Both the position numbers and the translations under genes were made by a program. From NCBI GenBank assembly GCA_029264995.1, contig JAJUKC010000009.1, positions 1-48,008 on the forward strand: DNA of 48,008 bases. The letters run 5' to 3'. The stretch is from Marinobacter sp. GTDB lineage: Bacteria; Pseudomonadota; Gammaproteobacteria; Pseudomonadales; Oleiphilaceae. Below are positions 16,719 through 26,658 of this stretch, in pieces (position 1 is the stretch's first letter; every line of letters starts with the position of its first letter). The notes beneath the pieces were generated by a model. It did no database searches. It saw only the letters and a program-made list of their open reading frames with translations, and was not told where the DNA came from.

Positions 16719-16746
16719 AAAACGGGAGCTTCGGCTCCCGTTTTTT
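16719..16746 (+). terminator. Intrinsic terminator after the Yip1 gene
   Basis: Perfect 11-bp stem AAAACGGGAGC / GCTCCCGTTTT with a TTCG tetraloop and a TTTTTT run through 16746. A textbook rho-independent terminator. Confidence 0.93.
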
Positions 16747-16906
16747 GTGACTGCCGTCTGCTTGCGATGCACCTGTCGGAATTTGCCACAGCCCTGTCGC
16801 AATCCGGCAACGCGTTCTTCATATCTCTGGTCTAGCTTTTCAGGCCAACCGGTTTTGGTTTCCGGGCACGATAAAAAGCATATGACGAACATGACAGGGG
16901 TGGACA

Positions 16907-18634
16907 ATGGCTAGACTGACGAGACGGGATTTTCTGAAAGCATCGGCACTGGGTATGGGGGCGGTGGCGATTTCCAGCGGCCTGGCGGGGTGTGTGCTGG
17001 ACAGCGACGACAAACGGCGGGTTGATTTTACCCATGGTGTGGCCAGTGGTGATCCGCTACAGGACAGCGTTATTCTCTGGACCCGGGCCGTGCCCGAGCG
17101 CGGCAGCAAGGTGAAAGTAGGTTGGGAAATCGCCACCGATGCGGAGTTTGCCTCGGTGGTGCGCTCAGGAACCGCCGAAACCACCGACGCCCATGATTTC
17201 ACCATCAAGGTGGATGCCCAGGGGCTGATTCCGGGCCAGCGCTACTTCTACCGTTTCCGCTCTTCTGGTGCCACCTCTCCCGTAGGTGCCGCGTCTACCT
17301 TGCCGGAAGGGGCGGTAGAGCAGGTTCGACTGGCCGTGGTGTCCTGCTCGAACTACCCGGCCGGTTACTTCCACGTTTACCGGGAAGTGGCAAACCAGAC
17401 GGACCTGGATGCTGTGGTTCACCTCGGTGACTATATCTATGAGTACAGCAGTGACCCGGACAGCTATGCCTCGGAAGACGCTCAGGAGTTGGGCCGTACC
17501 TTCCCGGAGAACAATAACCGGGAGTTGCTGACACTGGCCGATTACCGCCGCCGGTATGCCATTTACCGGGAGGATCCGGACCTGCAGCTGGCACATCAGC
17601 GGCTACCATTCATTGTGGTGTGGGACGATCATGAAGTGGCCAACGACACCTGGCGCAATGGTGCTGAAAATCACGATGACTCTGAAGGCGATTTTGAGCA
17701 ACGCAAACTGGCTGCTCTGCAGGCCTTCTTCGAATGGATGCCGATCCGGCCGGTAATCGAAGGCAACGACGAGGCCATCTATCGCAGCTTCCGCTTTGGC
17801 GATCTGGTGGATCTGCACATGCTGGACACCCGTGTTATCGGGCGCGATCAGCAACTGGATTACCTGAACTATCTTAGCGAAGCCGGCCTGAATGTGGATC
17901 AATTCACGGCCGATGTGACCGATCCAAACCGGACACTGCTGGGCGCTGAACAGCGCCTGTGGTTGCAGAACAAGCTGGCCACGTCGACCGGGCGATGGCA
18001 GGTGCTGGGACAGCAGGTGTTGATGGGGCGTATGGATCTGCCTGCTGAGTTGCTGCTGGCGATTGCCACTGAAACGTTTGACGATTTGCCGGCAACACTT
18101 CAAGAACTCGCGACATTAAAAGGAATGCAGCTGCAGGGTATGCCACTGACGGAAGAGCAGGAAGCCCGAATCGGCACAGCCGCACCCTACAATCTCGACG
18201 CCTGGGACGGCTATCAGGCAGAAAGAGAAGTCGTTCTGGGCATGGCGCGGCAACTCGACAAAAACCTGGTGGTGCTGGCCGGAGACACACATAACGCCTG
18301 GGCCAATAACCTGAAAGATATGAATGGCAACCAGGTGGGTGTGGAATTTGCCACCGCCTCAGTGTCTTCGCCCGGACTGGAGGACTATCTGGGACTGCCT
18401 GATGCCATGATTGCCGATGCGGAGCAGGGCATTGGCCTGCTGGTGGATGGTCTGGACTACCTGAACATCAATCAACGTGGTTATATGGTGGTTACCTTCA
18501 CACAGGAAGAAGCCCGGGCCAACTGGTATTTCGTGGATACCGTCAAGAGCCGGGAATACACCGTTGATAACAGCCGGTCCGCGGCGCGGAAGAGCTTGCC
18601 GGGCGCCGGGAATCGAACGGTCGATCCGGTATAG
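16907..18634 (+). CDS. phoD: PhoD-like alkaline phosphatase/phosphodiesterase, Tat-exported
   Basis: 575 residues. The N-terminus has a twin-arginine motif TRRDFLKAS (Arg6-Arg7) and a hydrophobic stretch ending in LAGC, so it may be a Tat-exported lipoprotein with Cys29 lipidated. The PhoD domain follows: VDFTHGVASGDP, VSCSNYP, the metal-binding aspartate in VVHLGDYIYEY, VWDDHEVANDTW and LAGDTHNAWANNL. PhoD enzymes use calcium and iron to cleave phosphomono- and diesters outside the cytoplasm, releasing phosphate. It fits the phosphate theme here, but I found no clear Pho box upstream with 11-bp spacing. The ATG at 16907 has GGGGTGG just upstream. Confidence 0.9.
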   Translation: MARLTRRDFLKASALGMGAVAISSGLAGCVLDSDDKRRVDFTHGVASGDPLQDSVILWTRAVPERGSKVKVGWEIATDAEFASVVRSGTAETTDAHDFTIKVDAQGLIPGQRYFYRFRSSGATSPVGAASTLPEGAVEQVRLAVVSCSNYPAGYFHVYREVANQTDLDAVVHLGDYIYEYSSDPDSYASEDAQELGRTFPENNNRELLTLADYRRRYAIYREDPDLQLAHQRLPFIVVWDDHEVANDTWRNGAENHDDSEGDFEQRKLAALQAFFEWMPIRPVIEGNDEAIYRSFRFGDLVDLHMLDTRVIGRDQQLDYLNYLSEAGLNVDQFTADVTDPNRTLLGAEQRLWLQNKLATSTGRWQVLGQQVLMGRMDLPAELLLAIATETFDDLPATLQELATLKGMQLQGMPLTEEQEARIGTAAPYNLDAWDGYQAEREVVLGMARQLDKNLVVLAGDTHNAWANNLKDMNGNQVGVEFATASVSSPGLEDYLGLPDAMIADAEQGIGLLVDGLDYLNINQRGYMVVTFTQEEARANWYFVDTVKSREYTVDNSRSAARKSLPGAGNRTVDPV

Positions 18635-18657
18635 CCAACCGGGCGCGGCTATACCGG
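18626..18657 (+). terminator. Hairpin at the end of phoD
   Basis: Perfect 11-bp arms CCGGTATAGCC (18626-18636) and GGCTATACCGG (18647-18657) with a 10-nt loop. The left arm contains the phoD stop codon. A short TTT follows after 8 nt. It probably ends the transcript or protects its 3' end. Confidence 0.55.
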
Positions 18658-18737
18658 CCATCGGTTTGATCTGGCGCATTGGCGGTATCGGCAGAATCCT
18701 GTGTAGTTAACCCAGGCCTTATGCAGGGAGCAGGGAT

Positions 18738-21470
18738 ATGTCAGAAGTCAGTACGTCGGGTTCAAAGGGTTCGGTGGCCAGGGGGGAGCAGTCTCAGGCC
18801 TGGCATGCCATAGCCGCAGAACAGGCGCGGGTGTTTCTGGATGCACCGGAGCCTTTGACCGACGAAAGCGCGCAGGCCAGGCTGGAGACCTTTGGTCCCA
18901 ACCAGTTACCAGAGGGTAGGACGTCCGGCCCCCTGGCCCGTCTCGGGCGCCAGTTACGTAATTTCCTGATCTACGTACTGCTGACCGCAGCGGCCATCAC
19001 CGGTGCCCTCGGGCACTGGGTGGATGCCGGGGTGATTCTGGCGGTAGTGATTATTCAGACCCTGGTCGGCTTTATCCAGGAGGGGCGGGCCGAGCAGGCC
19101 TTATCGGCTATCCGTCATATGCTGGCTCCCCGCGCCCGTATTGTCAGGGCCGGCGGCCAGCATCAGGTGGATGCGAGTGAGTTGGTGCCCGGGGATACCG
19201 TGCTATTGGAAGCCGGTGACCGTGTGCCCGCCGATATTCGCCTGGAAAAAACCAACAACCTCAAGATTGAGGAAGCCGTACTGACCGGCGAATCCGAGGC
19301 GGTGGACAAGTCCCCCGACCCGGTGGAGGAGCAGTCGGCTCTCGGCGACCAGACAGGCATGGCGTTCTCCGGAACCATGGTGGCCACAGGCACAGCCCGG
19401 GGCGTTGTCGTGCGCACTGGTACGCATACCGAGATCGGCCGCATTTCCGGCCTGCTGGCGGATACCACAAGCCTGAAAACTCCCCTGCTTGAACAGATGG
19501 ACCGGTTTGCGCGGGTGCTTTCGCTGATCGTTGTAGCCGCCGGCATTATCATCTTTTTTGGCGGACTGGCGTTCAGTGGTCTGGAATTCCGGGAGCTGTT
19601 CATGGCCGTGGTGGGCCTGACGGTGGCGGCCATTCCCGAAGGCTTGCCGGCCATTCTTACCATTACCCTCGCCATTGGGGTGCGCCAGATGGCCCGTCGC
19701 AAGGCGGTAGTTCGCCGGATGCCGGTGATCGAAACCCTGGGTGCGGTATCGGTCATCTGCTCGGACAAGACCGGCACACTCACCCGTAACGAAATGATGG
19801 TGACCACGGCCGTGACTGGCGGTGAGCGTTATGAGATTACCGGCGAAGGTTATGGTACCGACGGCAGGGTCTGCCGGGAGGGCCAGCCGGTCACTGGCGA
19901 TGGGGTGCTGGCTGAGCTTGCCCGGGCAGCTGCGCTGTGTAATGACGCCAGCATCATTGGCAAAGACGGGCAGCCTTCTATCCATGGTGACCCCATGGAA
20001 GCCGCGCTGAAAGTGTTTGCCGGCAAGGCGGAATTTGATCACCTGAACAGTGCCACCGCCTGGCCGCGAGTGGATGAGGTTCCCTTCGATACCCGCATAC
20101 GGTTCATGGCCACATTGCACCACGACCACCACGGCCACGGTATTGCCTATCTCAAAGGTGCTCCGGAACGGATCCTGGCTATGTGCGCGCACCAGGTGTC
20201 CCCGGATGGTGGAACCGAGTCGCTGAGCAAAGAGCACTGGGAACAGGTCATTACGGAGATGGCTTCCGAAGGTCTGAGAGTGCTGGCACTGGCGCGCAGG
20301 CCAATGGCGAAAGGCAGCCGGGAGCTGGTGGTGGAGGAGCTGGAACAGGGCGCGGAACTGCTGGGGGTGGTGGGTTTGCTGGACCCGCCCCGGCAGGAGG
20401 CTATCCGGGCTATCGAGGAGTGCCATGATGCCGGTATTCGGGTGAAGATGATCACCGGCGACCATGCCCTGACGGCCGGTGCCATTGCCCGAAAACTCGG
20501 GCTGCGCAATACCGACCGGGTACTGACCGGCAATGAGCTGGATGAGCTGGATGAAGACCAGCTCCGGGATCTGGCCGGCGAGGTGGATGTGTTTGCCCGC
20601 ACCAGCCCCGAGCACAAACTTCGGTTAGTGAAAGCGCTGCAGGCACTGCACGGTGTGGTGGCCATGACCGGTGATGGGGTCAACGATGCACCGGCACTGA
20701 AGCGCGCTGATGTCGGTATTGCCATGGGCGTAAAGGGTTCGGAAGCGGCCCGGCAGGCGTCATCGGTGGTGCTGCTGGATGACAACTTTGCCAGCATTGC
20801 TGCGGCTGTCCGGGAAGGGCGCACGGTTTACACCAACCTGCGCAAAGGCATCGCCTTCATGCTTCCGATTAACGGCGGTGAATCCGTCAGCCTGATCACT
20901 GCCTTGTTACTGGGACTCACGCTGCCCATTTCCGCCTTGCAGATTCTGTGGGTGAATATGGTCAGCTCAGTGCTGCTGGCCATGACGCTGGCGTTTGAGC
21001 CGCCGGAGCCCGGCGTCATGCGACAACCGCCAAGACCCCGGGATGAATCCTTGCTGCAGGGTTTTGTGGTCTGGCGGGTAGCGCTTGTCTCCCTGCTGTT
21101 TCTGGTGGGTATCTTCGCGGCCTGGTTCTGGGTGATGCATCGCCATCAGGATCCGGTGCTGGCCAGCACATTAGCGGTCAACACCCTGGTGGCGATGGAG
21201 GTCTTTTATCTGTTTGCGGTGCGTTATCTTGATAGCGCCTCAATTACCCTGCGGGGGGTTCTCGGCACGCCCGTTGTGCTGGCAGCGATCGCGGCGGTCG
21301 TGGCGTTGCAGCTGTTGTTCACCTATCTGCCCTGGTTCCAGAGCACCTTTACCACCGCTGCTCTGAGCCTGGAGCAGCTGGCATTTTCCGTGGTGGCCGG
21401 TGTCGTGGTCCTGGTGGTGCTGGAGCTGGAAACCGCGATACGCAACCGGCTCAAGGCAGCCCGCGGGTAA
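18738..21470 (+). CDS. P-type ATPase, P2A-like cation pump
   Basis: 910 residues. Visible parts: N-terminal cation-ATPase domain (AWHAIAAEQARVFLDAPEPL), actuator motif TGES (LTGESEAV), the PEGLP motif in TM4, phosphorylation site DKTGTLT with Asp343, and the hinge TGDGVNDAPALKRAD. The PEGLP motif and length place it with the P2A group (SERCA/PMR1-like) that moves calcium or manganese, though some members are annotated as generic cation or magnesium pumps. Ten membrane helices are expected; six lie after the hinge. GGAG is nine bases before the ATG at 18738. Its last 20 bp overlap the convergent phosphoketolase gene. Confidence 0.9.
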   Translation: MSEVSTSGSKGSVARGEQSQAWHAIAAEQARVFLDAPEPLTDESAQARLETFGPNQLPEGRTSGPLARLGRQLRNFLIYVLLTAAAITGALGHWVDAGVILAVVIIQTLVGFIQEGRAEQALSAIRHMLAPRARIVRAGGQHQVDASELVPGDTVLLEAGDRVPADIRLEKTNNLKIEEAVLTGESEAVDKSPDPVEEQSALGDQTGMAFSGTMVATGTARGVVVRTGTHTEIGRISGLLADTTSLKTPLLEQMDRFARVLSLIVVAAGIIIFFGGLAFSGLEFRELFMAVVGLTVAAIPEGLPAILTITLAIGVRQMARRKAVVRRMPVIETLGAVSVICSDKTGTLTRNEMMVTTAVTGGERYEITGEGYGTDGRVCREGQPVTGDGVLAELARAAALCNDASIIGKDGQPSIHGDPMEAALKVFAGKAEFDHLNSATAWPRVDEVPFDTRIRFMATLHHDHHGHGIAYLKGAPERILAMCAHQVSPDGGTESLSKEHWEQVITEMASEGLRVLALARRPMAKGSRELVVEELEQGAELLGVVGLLDPPRQEAIRAIEECHDAGIRVKMITGDHALTAGAIARKLGLRNTDRVLTGNELDELDEDQLRDLAGEVDVFARTSPEHKLRLVKALQALHGVVAMTGDGVNDAPALKRADVGIAMGVKGSEAARQASSVVLLDDNFASIAAAVREGRTVYTNLRKGIAFMLPINGGESVSLITALLLGLTLPISALQILWVNMVSSVLLAMTLAFEPPEPGVMRQPPRPRDESLLQGFVVWRVALVSLLFLVGIFAAWFWVMHRHQDPVLASTLAVNTLVAMEVFYLFAVRYLDSASITLRGVLGTPVVLAAIAAVVALQLLFTYLPWFQSTFTTAALSLEQLAFSVVAGVVVLVVLELETAIRNRLKAARG

Positions 21471-23871
21471 TCACTCCCGGATCCCCCCGGCCCTCCACAG
21501 CGGCCAGTTCGGCGCTGGAAAGCCATTCTCCGGGAGGTTTGTCCATCACCTCGGCGCAGGCCGCCAGGGCATGGCCCCATGAGCAGCGGTTGGCGAACAG
21601 CATGCCTGCTTCATTCAGCGTGCCGCCCCGGTTGATATAACCCAGCACCCGGGATTGTCCGGGTTGCGGGAACAGTGTGTGCAGGTGTCCGCGGAACACT
21701 TCCGGCCGCATATGGGTCAGGGCGACCCGCCGGTGCATGCGATGAGGGAAAAGGCGCTCACGCTCAAACTCGGTCAGGCAGGAGGCCGCTTCCATCGGAT
21801 CCCGGGGTTGGCGGAAGCGCCCGGGTTCCTGCAGGTAGACCAGCCGGAACGGTGTGCCGGTCTCGCGCAAACGTTCGCAGGCCCGTATGGCCTCGGAAAG
21901 CTGATAGGCGCCGTTGGCAATCAGCAGCAGGGGCTCCTCGCCAGCCGAGGTATCCTCGTCCACCACCAGGGCGCCATGTCGGGCCAATGCTTCAGCTTCG
22001 CTGCCATTGAACACGCACGGGCGCTCCCGTTTCGGGATAACGAGGCAACTGATGCGGCCCCGCTCCCGGTAAACCGATGGCAGAATCGCCAGGGCGCTGT
22101 TGTAGTCAGCCGGGAAAATCACCCGGGAGACATCGCTCATTTCTCCCAGTAAAGCCTCACAGAAGCTGGTGTCCTGGTGGGATTGCTCGTTCTTGCCGTT
22201 TTCCCATGTGTGCGAGGTGGCAATCACTGGCAGTCCCAGCCATTGGGGTGGCCGGCCCACTTCTTTCTGATGTCGGGCGAAGATCAACTCCTGGCGGATA
22301 GCGCCGAGCATTTTCACGCAGAAGGCTTCGTAGCTGGCCACCAGATTCAATCCCGCTTTATTGGCCAGGCAGGCAGAGACGACCGCCTCTTCATTCAGTG
22401 CCGTAATGATCTTGCCGTGTACTGACTCGGCCTCGTTCTCCGGGTCGTTCACGCGGTGCTTGAGGCTGTCGAGCACGCCTTTGAGTCGATTGCTGGCGAG
22501 TTCGTCCGGGTTGCCGACCCGGGGCCGGAGTTCCGGGTTGTCCGCGACCAGAGCCTTGAAGAATTCATCAACGGCAGTCATGGGGGAACATTTGTTCTGA
22601 GCCCAGGGCAAAACCGGAATGGCAGGTTCCGAGGGGCGGCGAAGCGCCAGCGGGTGATCCCGCTCAAGTGGCCGGCCCTGTTGGCTGTGTTCATTCAGCT
22701 CAGATACCGCCAGGTTCAGCTCCTGCGGTTTTACCCATAGCGGCGTTGCATACTCATTGAACAGCTCCCGGGATCTGGCATCCATGCGTGGATTGCCCGG
22801 CAGAGGCAGATTGTGAGCTGCGTTTTCTCCGGCGCCATAGAAACCATAGCCTTTCACGGTCTCTGCGATACCGTAGGGTATGCGAACCGGGTAGCTGGTC
22901 TCACCTTGTTGCGCGGCGGCGCCATGGGCTGCAAGAGCCTGCTCCATGTCGTACATGGCGCAGACAAAGGCGGCGGGGTCACGGCCGTCGAATCGTACCG
23001 GATCAAAACCCCGGTGTTGCAGGTGCTGCTCAAACCGTTCCAGACCTTCACGGGTACCAAGCTCGGTTCGTTGTTCAATGCGCCGGCCATTGGCGATCAT
23101 CACCGGCAGGACCAGGCCGCAGTCCTCGGCCCGCCACCATCGGGGTATCCAGTCACTGCCGCGCTGCTCTTCAGCGGCGCCATCGGAGAGAAAGGCTACC
23201 AGGGATTCCCCGGGCAGCGGCATATGGGCGTACTGCAACTCGGCAAACCCGAGATAGCCACCTTCGATAATGCCTCCGGCGGTGTGGGGGTTCACGTGGC
23301 TGCCCAGGGGCGCAGCCATGGTACCGTCCGGTTTCTGGCGATAGCTGTAGAAGTCGGAGGCCAGCCGCGACAAGCCTTCGGGCGCCAGGTAGCGGGCGCG
23401 TTGCTCGGGATGCAGGTTGCCGGTCAGCACGTTGAGGGCATCCACGGCGGCCACGCAATGACCTTGCCCCATCAGCCAGCTGCGGGTAGTTCCGGTCAGA
23501 TTGTTGAGGGCCAGATAGGCCGCGTAGGCGGGCACCATGTTCAGGGCGCCTCCGGTATGGCCTTCCGGTGAGGCCTTGAAATCCTGGGCAGCCAGGGGCG
23601 CACCGGCAATGTCCACCCGGTTGCAATAGGTCATATGTACCACCAGCCACAGGCCGGCGCTGGTGAGCCGGTCCAGGGCAATCAGCTTCCGGTAAACCGT
23701 GTCTTCATCCGGTTGGTGCCCGGCGCTGACCAGTTTGACGGCCAGTTCCCGGACTCTGGCGGAGGTCTGTTCGGAGTGCCGGATAACGCCATAGCCCTGC
23801 TGCCAGCACTGGAAGGCTGAGCCTGGTGTTGCCTCGTTGGGCGCCGGAGCTTGTTCAATTGGCGATGACAT
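21451..23871 (-). CDS. Phosphoketolase family protein with altered active-site motifs
   Basis: 806 residues from the ATG at 23871 (MSSPIEQAPA), chosen over one 12 bp upstream because GGAGG sits just before it. Length and order match xylulose-5-P/fructose-6-P phosphoketolases: an EGHTGGALN loop in place of GHWGTTPG, MGQGHCVAA for TGPGHGGPA, HVNPHTAGGIIEGG, and the conserved QSHQDTSF. The thiamine-diphosphate motif, normally GDGEAETGP, reads SDGAAEEQRG, followed by NGRRI for NGYKI. Histidines of the GH loops are kept, but the first Gly and several Glu positions differ. Classical enzymes split sugar phosphates to acetyl phosphate; whether this one does is open. It converges on the ATPase with a 20-bp overlap. 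Confidence 0.75.
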   Translation of the reverse strand: MSSPIEQAPAPNEATPGSAFQCWQQGYGVIRHSEQTSARVRELAVKLVSAGHQPDEDTVYRKLIALDRLTSAGLWLVVHMTYCNRVDIAGAPLAAQDFKASPEGHTGGALNMVPAYAAYLALNNLTGTTRSWLMGQGHCVAAVDALNVLTGNLHPEQRARYLAPEGLSRLASDFYSYRQKPDGTMAAPLGSHVNPHTAGGIIEGGYLGFAELQYAHMPLPGESLVAFLSDGAAEEQRGSDWIPRWWRAEDCGLVLPVMIANGRRIEQRTELGTREGLERFEQHLQHRGFDPVRFDGRDPAAFVCAMYDMEQALAAHGAAAQQGETSYPVRIPYGIAETVKGYGFYGAGENAAHNLPLPGNPRMDARSRELFNEYATPLWVKPQELNLAVSELNEHSQQGRPLERDHPLALRRPSEPAIPVLPWAQNKCSPMTAVDEFFKALVADNPELRPRVGNPDELASNRLKGVLDSLKHRVNDPENEAESVHGKIITALNEEAVVSACLANKAGLNLVASYEAFCVKMLGAIRQELIFARHQKEVGRPPQWLGLPVIATSHTWENGKNEQSHQDTSFCEALLGEMSDVSRVIFPADYNSALAILPSVYRERGRISCLVIPKRERPCVFNGSEAEALARHGALVVDEDTSAGEEPLLLIANGAYQLSEAIRACERLRETGTPFRLVYLQEPGRFRQPRDPMEAASCLTEFERERLFPHRMHRRVALTHMRPEVFRGHLHTLFPQPGQSRVLGYINRGGTLNEAGMLFANRCSWGHALAACAEVMDKPPGEWLSSAELAAVEGRGDPGVITRGLP

Positions 23872-24021
23872 GACGGCCTCCATGGCTGATGAGTGTGAAA
23901 GAAGTGTAAAACGGACCGCGGTCAGCCCCCTTGATGCAGGTCAGTCGTATCTGCATCTTTTAGCATGCACTGAGCTGGTGCTGTATCTCGGGGGGAGGGT
24001 AGGATTGGGCGATGTCGGCAG

Positions 24022-26625
24022 TTAACGGGTTTTGTGTTCCAGGCTGAATGGGCGGCCCCAGTAATAACCCTGCCCCTGCAAGCCCGGAAACTGATGCAGC
24101 CAGAGTGCGATGGTTTCGTCTTCCACGCCTTCGACCACCACATCCAGGTCCAGGGCTGTGCCCAGCTCAAGAGCGGCACGAAGTATTTTCTGTCTTGAGG
24201 GGTAATCCAGTACCCCCTCCAGAAAACTCCGGTCGATTTTCAGCTCATCCAGCTCGAACTGTGCCAGGGCTCCGAGTGAGGAGTGGCCGGATCCGAAGTC
24301 ATCCAGTGCAATCCGGAAGCCCATCGCGCTCAGGGTTCGGATGGTACTGCGGGCCGTGTCCGGATCGGTCATCATGGCGGTTTCAGTAATCTCCAGGCTG
24401 ACATTGGCCGGTTCCAGCTTGTGCCGTCGAACGATGGCACCGGCTTCCTCGTGGAACAGGCTGTGGGCCAGATCCTTGGCGGAAATGTTCACAGCTACGG
24501 TGATATCGCGGCCATACTGTTCACGGAGCTGGTGACTGTCCCTGCAGGCACGGTCCAGCACCCAGAGTGTAACCGTGTGAATGATCCCCACTTCCTCGGC
24601 CAGGGGAATCCACTGGCTGGGCGATATCCTGCCGAATTCCGGGTGCTGCCAGCGAATCAGGGCTTCCAGTGAGCCAATCCGGCCATCGCGGATGTTGATC
24701 TTGGGCTGGTACTCCAGCCACATTTCGCCGGAACGCAGCGCTTGTTCCACATCCAGCATCAGCATTTGCTGGCGGTATTGCCATTCGGCAATGGCCGGAT
24801 CATAAACCACCAGCGGCAGGCTTTCGTCCAGTGAAGCAAAGCCGGCACAGGCGAGTACGCCGGCCGGTTCCGCACCGTGTTCCGGGGCGTGGGCGACGCC
24901 AACCGAGGCGGCCCAGGAAAATGAAAAACGGCCTTCTCGGAAATTTTCGGATAACCAGCGGCTGATGGCCTGCAGGCGTTGTCTCTCCAGCGCCTCGTCG
25001 GGGTGGCGCAACAGGGCAAAGGCATGGTTGACGGTATCCAGGGTAGCCACGCTGTAACCGTTGATCATGACCAGTTGATCGCCCACCGTTTGCTTGAGAT
25101 ACCGGTTGAGTTGCCGGAGATACTGCTTCAGGAGCTCTTCTGCGGCACGGTAGCCCAGGGCCTGTTCCAGTTCATTGAACCGGGCCAGGCGGATCATGCA
25201 CAGGGTGTAGGGCGTTTTATGGCAGTCCAGAGCGCCCAGGGTTTCCTCCAGCATGGGCCGATTGGGCTTGCCGGTTACCCTGTGGGTTTTCAGTAAACGG
25301 TCATAATCACGCTCGATGCTGGCCCGAAGTTTCTGTTCCTCCTGCACCCGTATGTCTGAGCTCATGCGTTTCTTGCGTTCTTCCAGCAGCAGTTTGCCCA
25401 CACCACTGGTCAGGATCAGGGACCCGGTTGCGGCACCCAGGAAAAAGGCGGAGTCGGTCAGCGCATTTACGGGCAACCAGCCAACGGTACGAAGCGATGA
25501 GGTGACAGCCCCGATCACGATCGCCAGTACCGACAAGGCATAGTAGCGGGCGTAAACGTGGCTGTTCAGCTGGCGCAGGCTCAGGGCAAAGATGAACAAC
25601 CCGCCGATGGCGCTGCTCATCAGGAAAGCGTGTTGTCCCAGGAACTGGAACCCCAGAGGTGCAGCCAGGAGGTGCGCTCCGGCAAGGAGGCTGAAGGCCC
25701 GGAGTATCCGGGCCTCAGTGCGGGCCAGCTGGAGAAAATGCGGGGTAAATTCGCAAAGCGCGATCAGACACAGGGGCAGACTGATGTTGAGCAGGGCGTT
25801 GAGCTCTGGCAGCGCCGGCCAGATCAGCCACAGCCCCAGGCCGTCCATCACCAGCTGACTGTAGATAACGCTGATCATCAGCACACTCAACCAGGCCAGT
25901 CCCGGTCGGCGAAGCTTGGCGACGATGCTGAGGTTGAGTAACAGGGCAAACACCAACAGGCCGGTGACAAACGATTTCCAGGCGGTGATGGCAGTGCCAG
26001 CACCGAGCGCCTCAGCGCTGTCTGACAGGGTGACCGGCAACAGCACCGGGCCGCGATTCTGCACTTCCATCAGCAGGGTGGTGGTGCCCGGTTGCAGCGT
26101 GACCGGCCAGACCCACTGCGGCAACGCCAGGTAGCGTTGATCGAAGGGATATCGATCGCCCATCGCAGGCAGGCGTTCAATCTGGCCGTCCGGGTGAATC
26201 AGGGCCGGCTGCAGGTGATCCAGGTAGGGTGCGGGCACCGTCACCTGGCTGGTCGCAGGTTCTGACGCCGGGTTCTCAAGTGTCAGCCGGAACGTGGCGG
26301 GCTTGTAGGGGTAGCCGATTCCGGAATAGCCGGTATCCGTGCGGCTCCAGGCTTGGGATTGCCAGAGTTTGTCTTGCAGTACTTTGCCCAGAGGGTGGAT
26401 CAGATATTCGATCTGGCCAGTGATCCGGGGGCCGGTTGCGGAGCTGTCGGTTTGAACCGAAGGACTGACCGACAGGGTCGGCAGTTCCTGCCAGAAGGTG
26501 GTGGCAAGTCCGTAGGTGATGGCCAGGAGAAGGATGACAAACGGAAATGACTGGTGCAGCCACGCCGGTAATCTGCCCGAGCGGGTTTCCCTGGAGAGAG
26601 TCTGGCCGAGCGACGGAGAGTCCAT
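24022..26625 (-). CDS. Membrane sensor with degenerate GGDEF and intact EAL domain (c-di-GMP phosphodiesterase)
   Basis: 867 residues. N-terminal membrane anchor (~25-45), a periplasmic region (~50-210) of the 7TMR-DISM extracellular type, seven-helix block (~215-410), a linker helix, a GGDEF-like domain (~440-600) in which the motif reads as INGYSVATL and is not catalytic, and a full EAL domain (~625-860). The EAL active site is kept: EALIRW near 653, NISAKDL, EITETAM, ALDDFGSGHSS, LKIDRSF and VVEGVED. It should hydrolyse cyclic di-GMP and sense a ligand through the outer domain; the ligand is unknown. The upstream gap holds tandem GTTACA repeats. The ribosome site (TTCAGG) is very close to the start, so the start is moderately certain. 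Confidence 0.88.
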   Translation of the reverse strand: MDSPSLGQTLSRETRSGRLPAWLHQSFPFVILLLAITYGLATTFWQELPTLSVSPSVQTDSSATGPRITGQIEYLIHPLGKVLQDKLWQSQAWSRTDTGYSGIGYPYKPATFRLTLENPASEPATSQVTVPAPYLDHLQPALIHPDGQIERLPAMGDRYPFDQRYLALPQWVWPVTLQPGTTTLLMEVQNRGPVLLPVTLSDSAEALGAGTAITAWKSFVTGLLVFALLLNLSIVAKLRRPGLAWLSVLMISVIYSQLVMDGLGLWLIWPALPELNALLNISLPLCLIALCEFTPHFLQLARTEARILRAFSLLAGAHLLAAPLGFQFLGQHAFLMSSAIGGLFIFALSLRQLNSHVYARYYALSVLAIVIGAVTSSLRTVGWLPVNALTDSAFFLGAATGSLILTSGVGKLLLEERKKRMSSDIRVQEEQKLRASIERDYDRLLKTHRVTGKPNRPMLEETLGALDCHKTPYTLCMIRLARFNELEQALGYRAAEELLKQYLRQLNRYLKQTVGDQLVMINGYSVATLDTVNHAFALLRHPDEALERQRLQAISRWLSENFREGRFSFSWAASVGVAHAPEHGAEPAGVLACAGFASLDESLPLVVYDPAIAEWQYRQQMLMLDVEQALRSGEMWLEYQPKINIRDGRIGSLEALIRWQHPEFGRISPSQWIPLAEEVGIIHTVTLWVLDRACRDSHQLREQYGRDITVAVNISAKDLAHSLFHEEAGAIVRRHKLEPANVSLEITETAMMTDPDTARSTIRTLSAMGFRIALDDFGSGHSSLGALAQFELDELKIDRSFLEGVLDYPSRQKILRAALELGTALDLDVVVEGVEDETIALWLHQFPGLQGQGYYWGRPFSLEHKTR

Positions 26626-26658
26626 CCTGAACGCATCCTGAAACTGAAAAGCGGCACC

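Noticed and set aside
16770-16900. Possible Pho box upstream of phoD (two CTGTCG repeats and an ATGACA/CATGACA pair)
   Set aside because: Spacings are 21 and 9 nt instead of 11 or 22, and no -10 sits at the right distance.
18590-18640. tRNA-like GGGAATCGAACGGTC at the end of phoD
   Set aside because: It lies in the coding end of phoD and no cloverleaf can be drawn around it.
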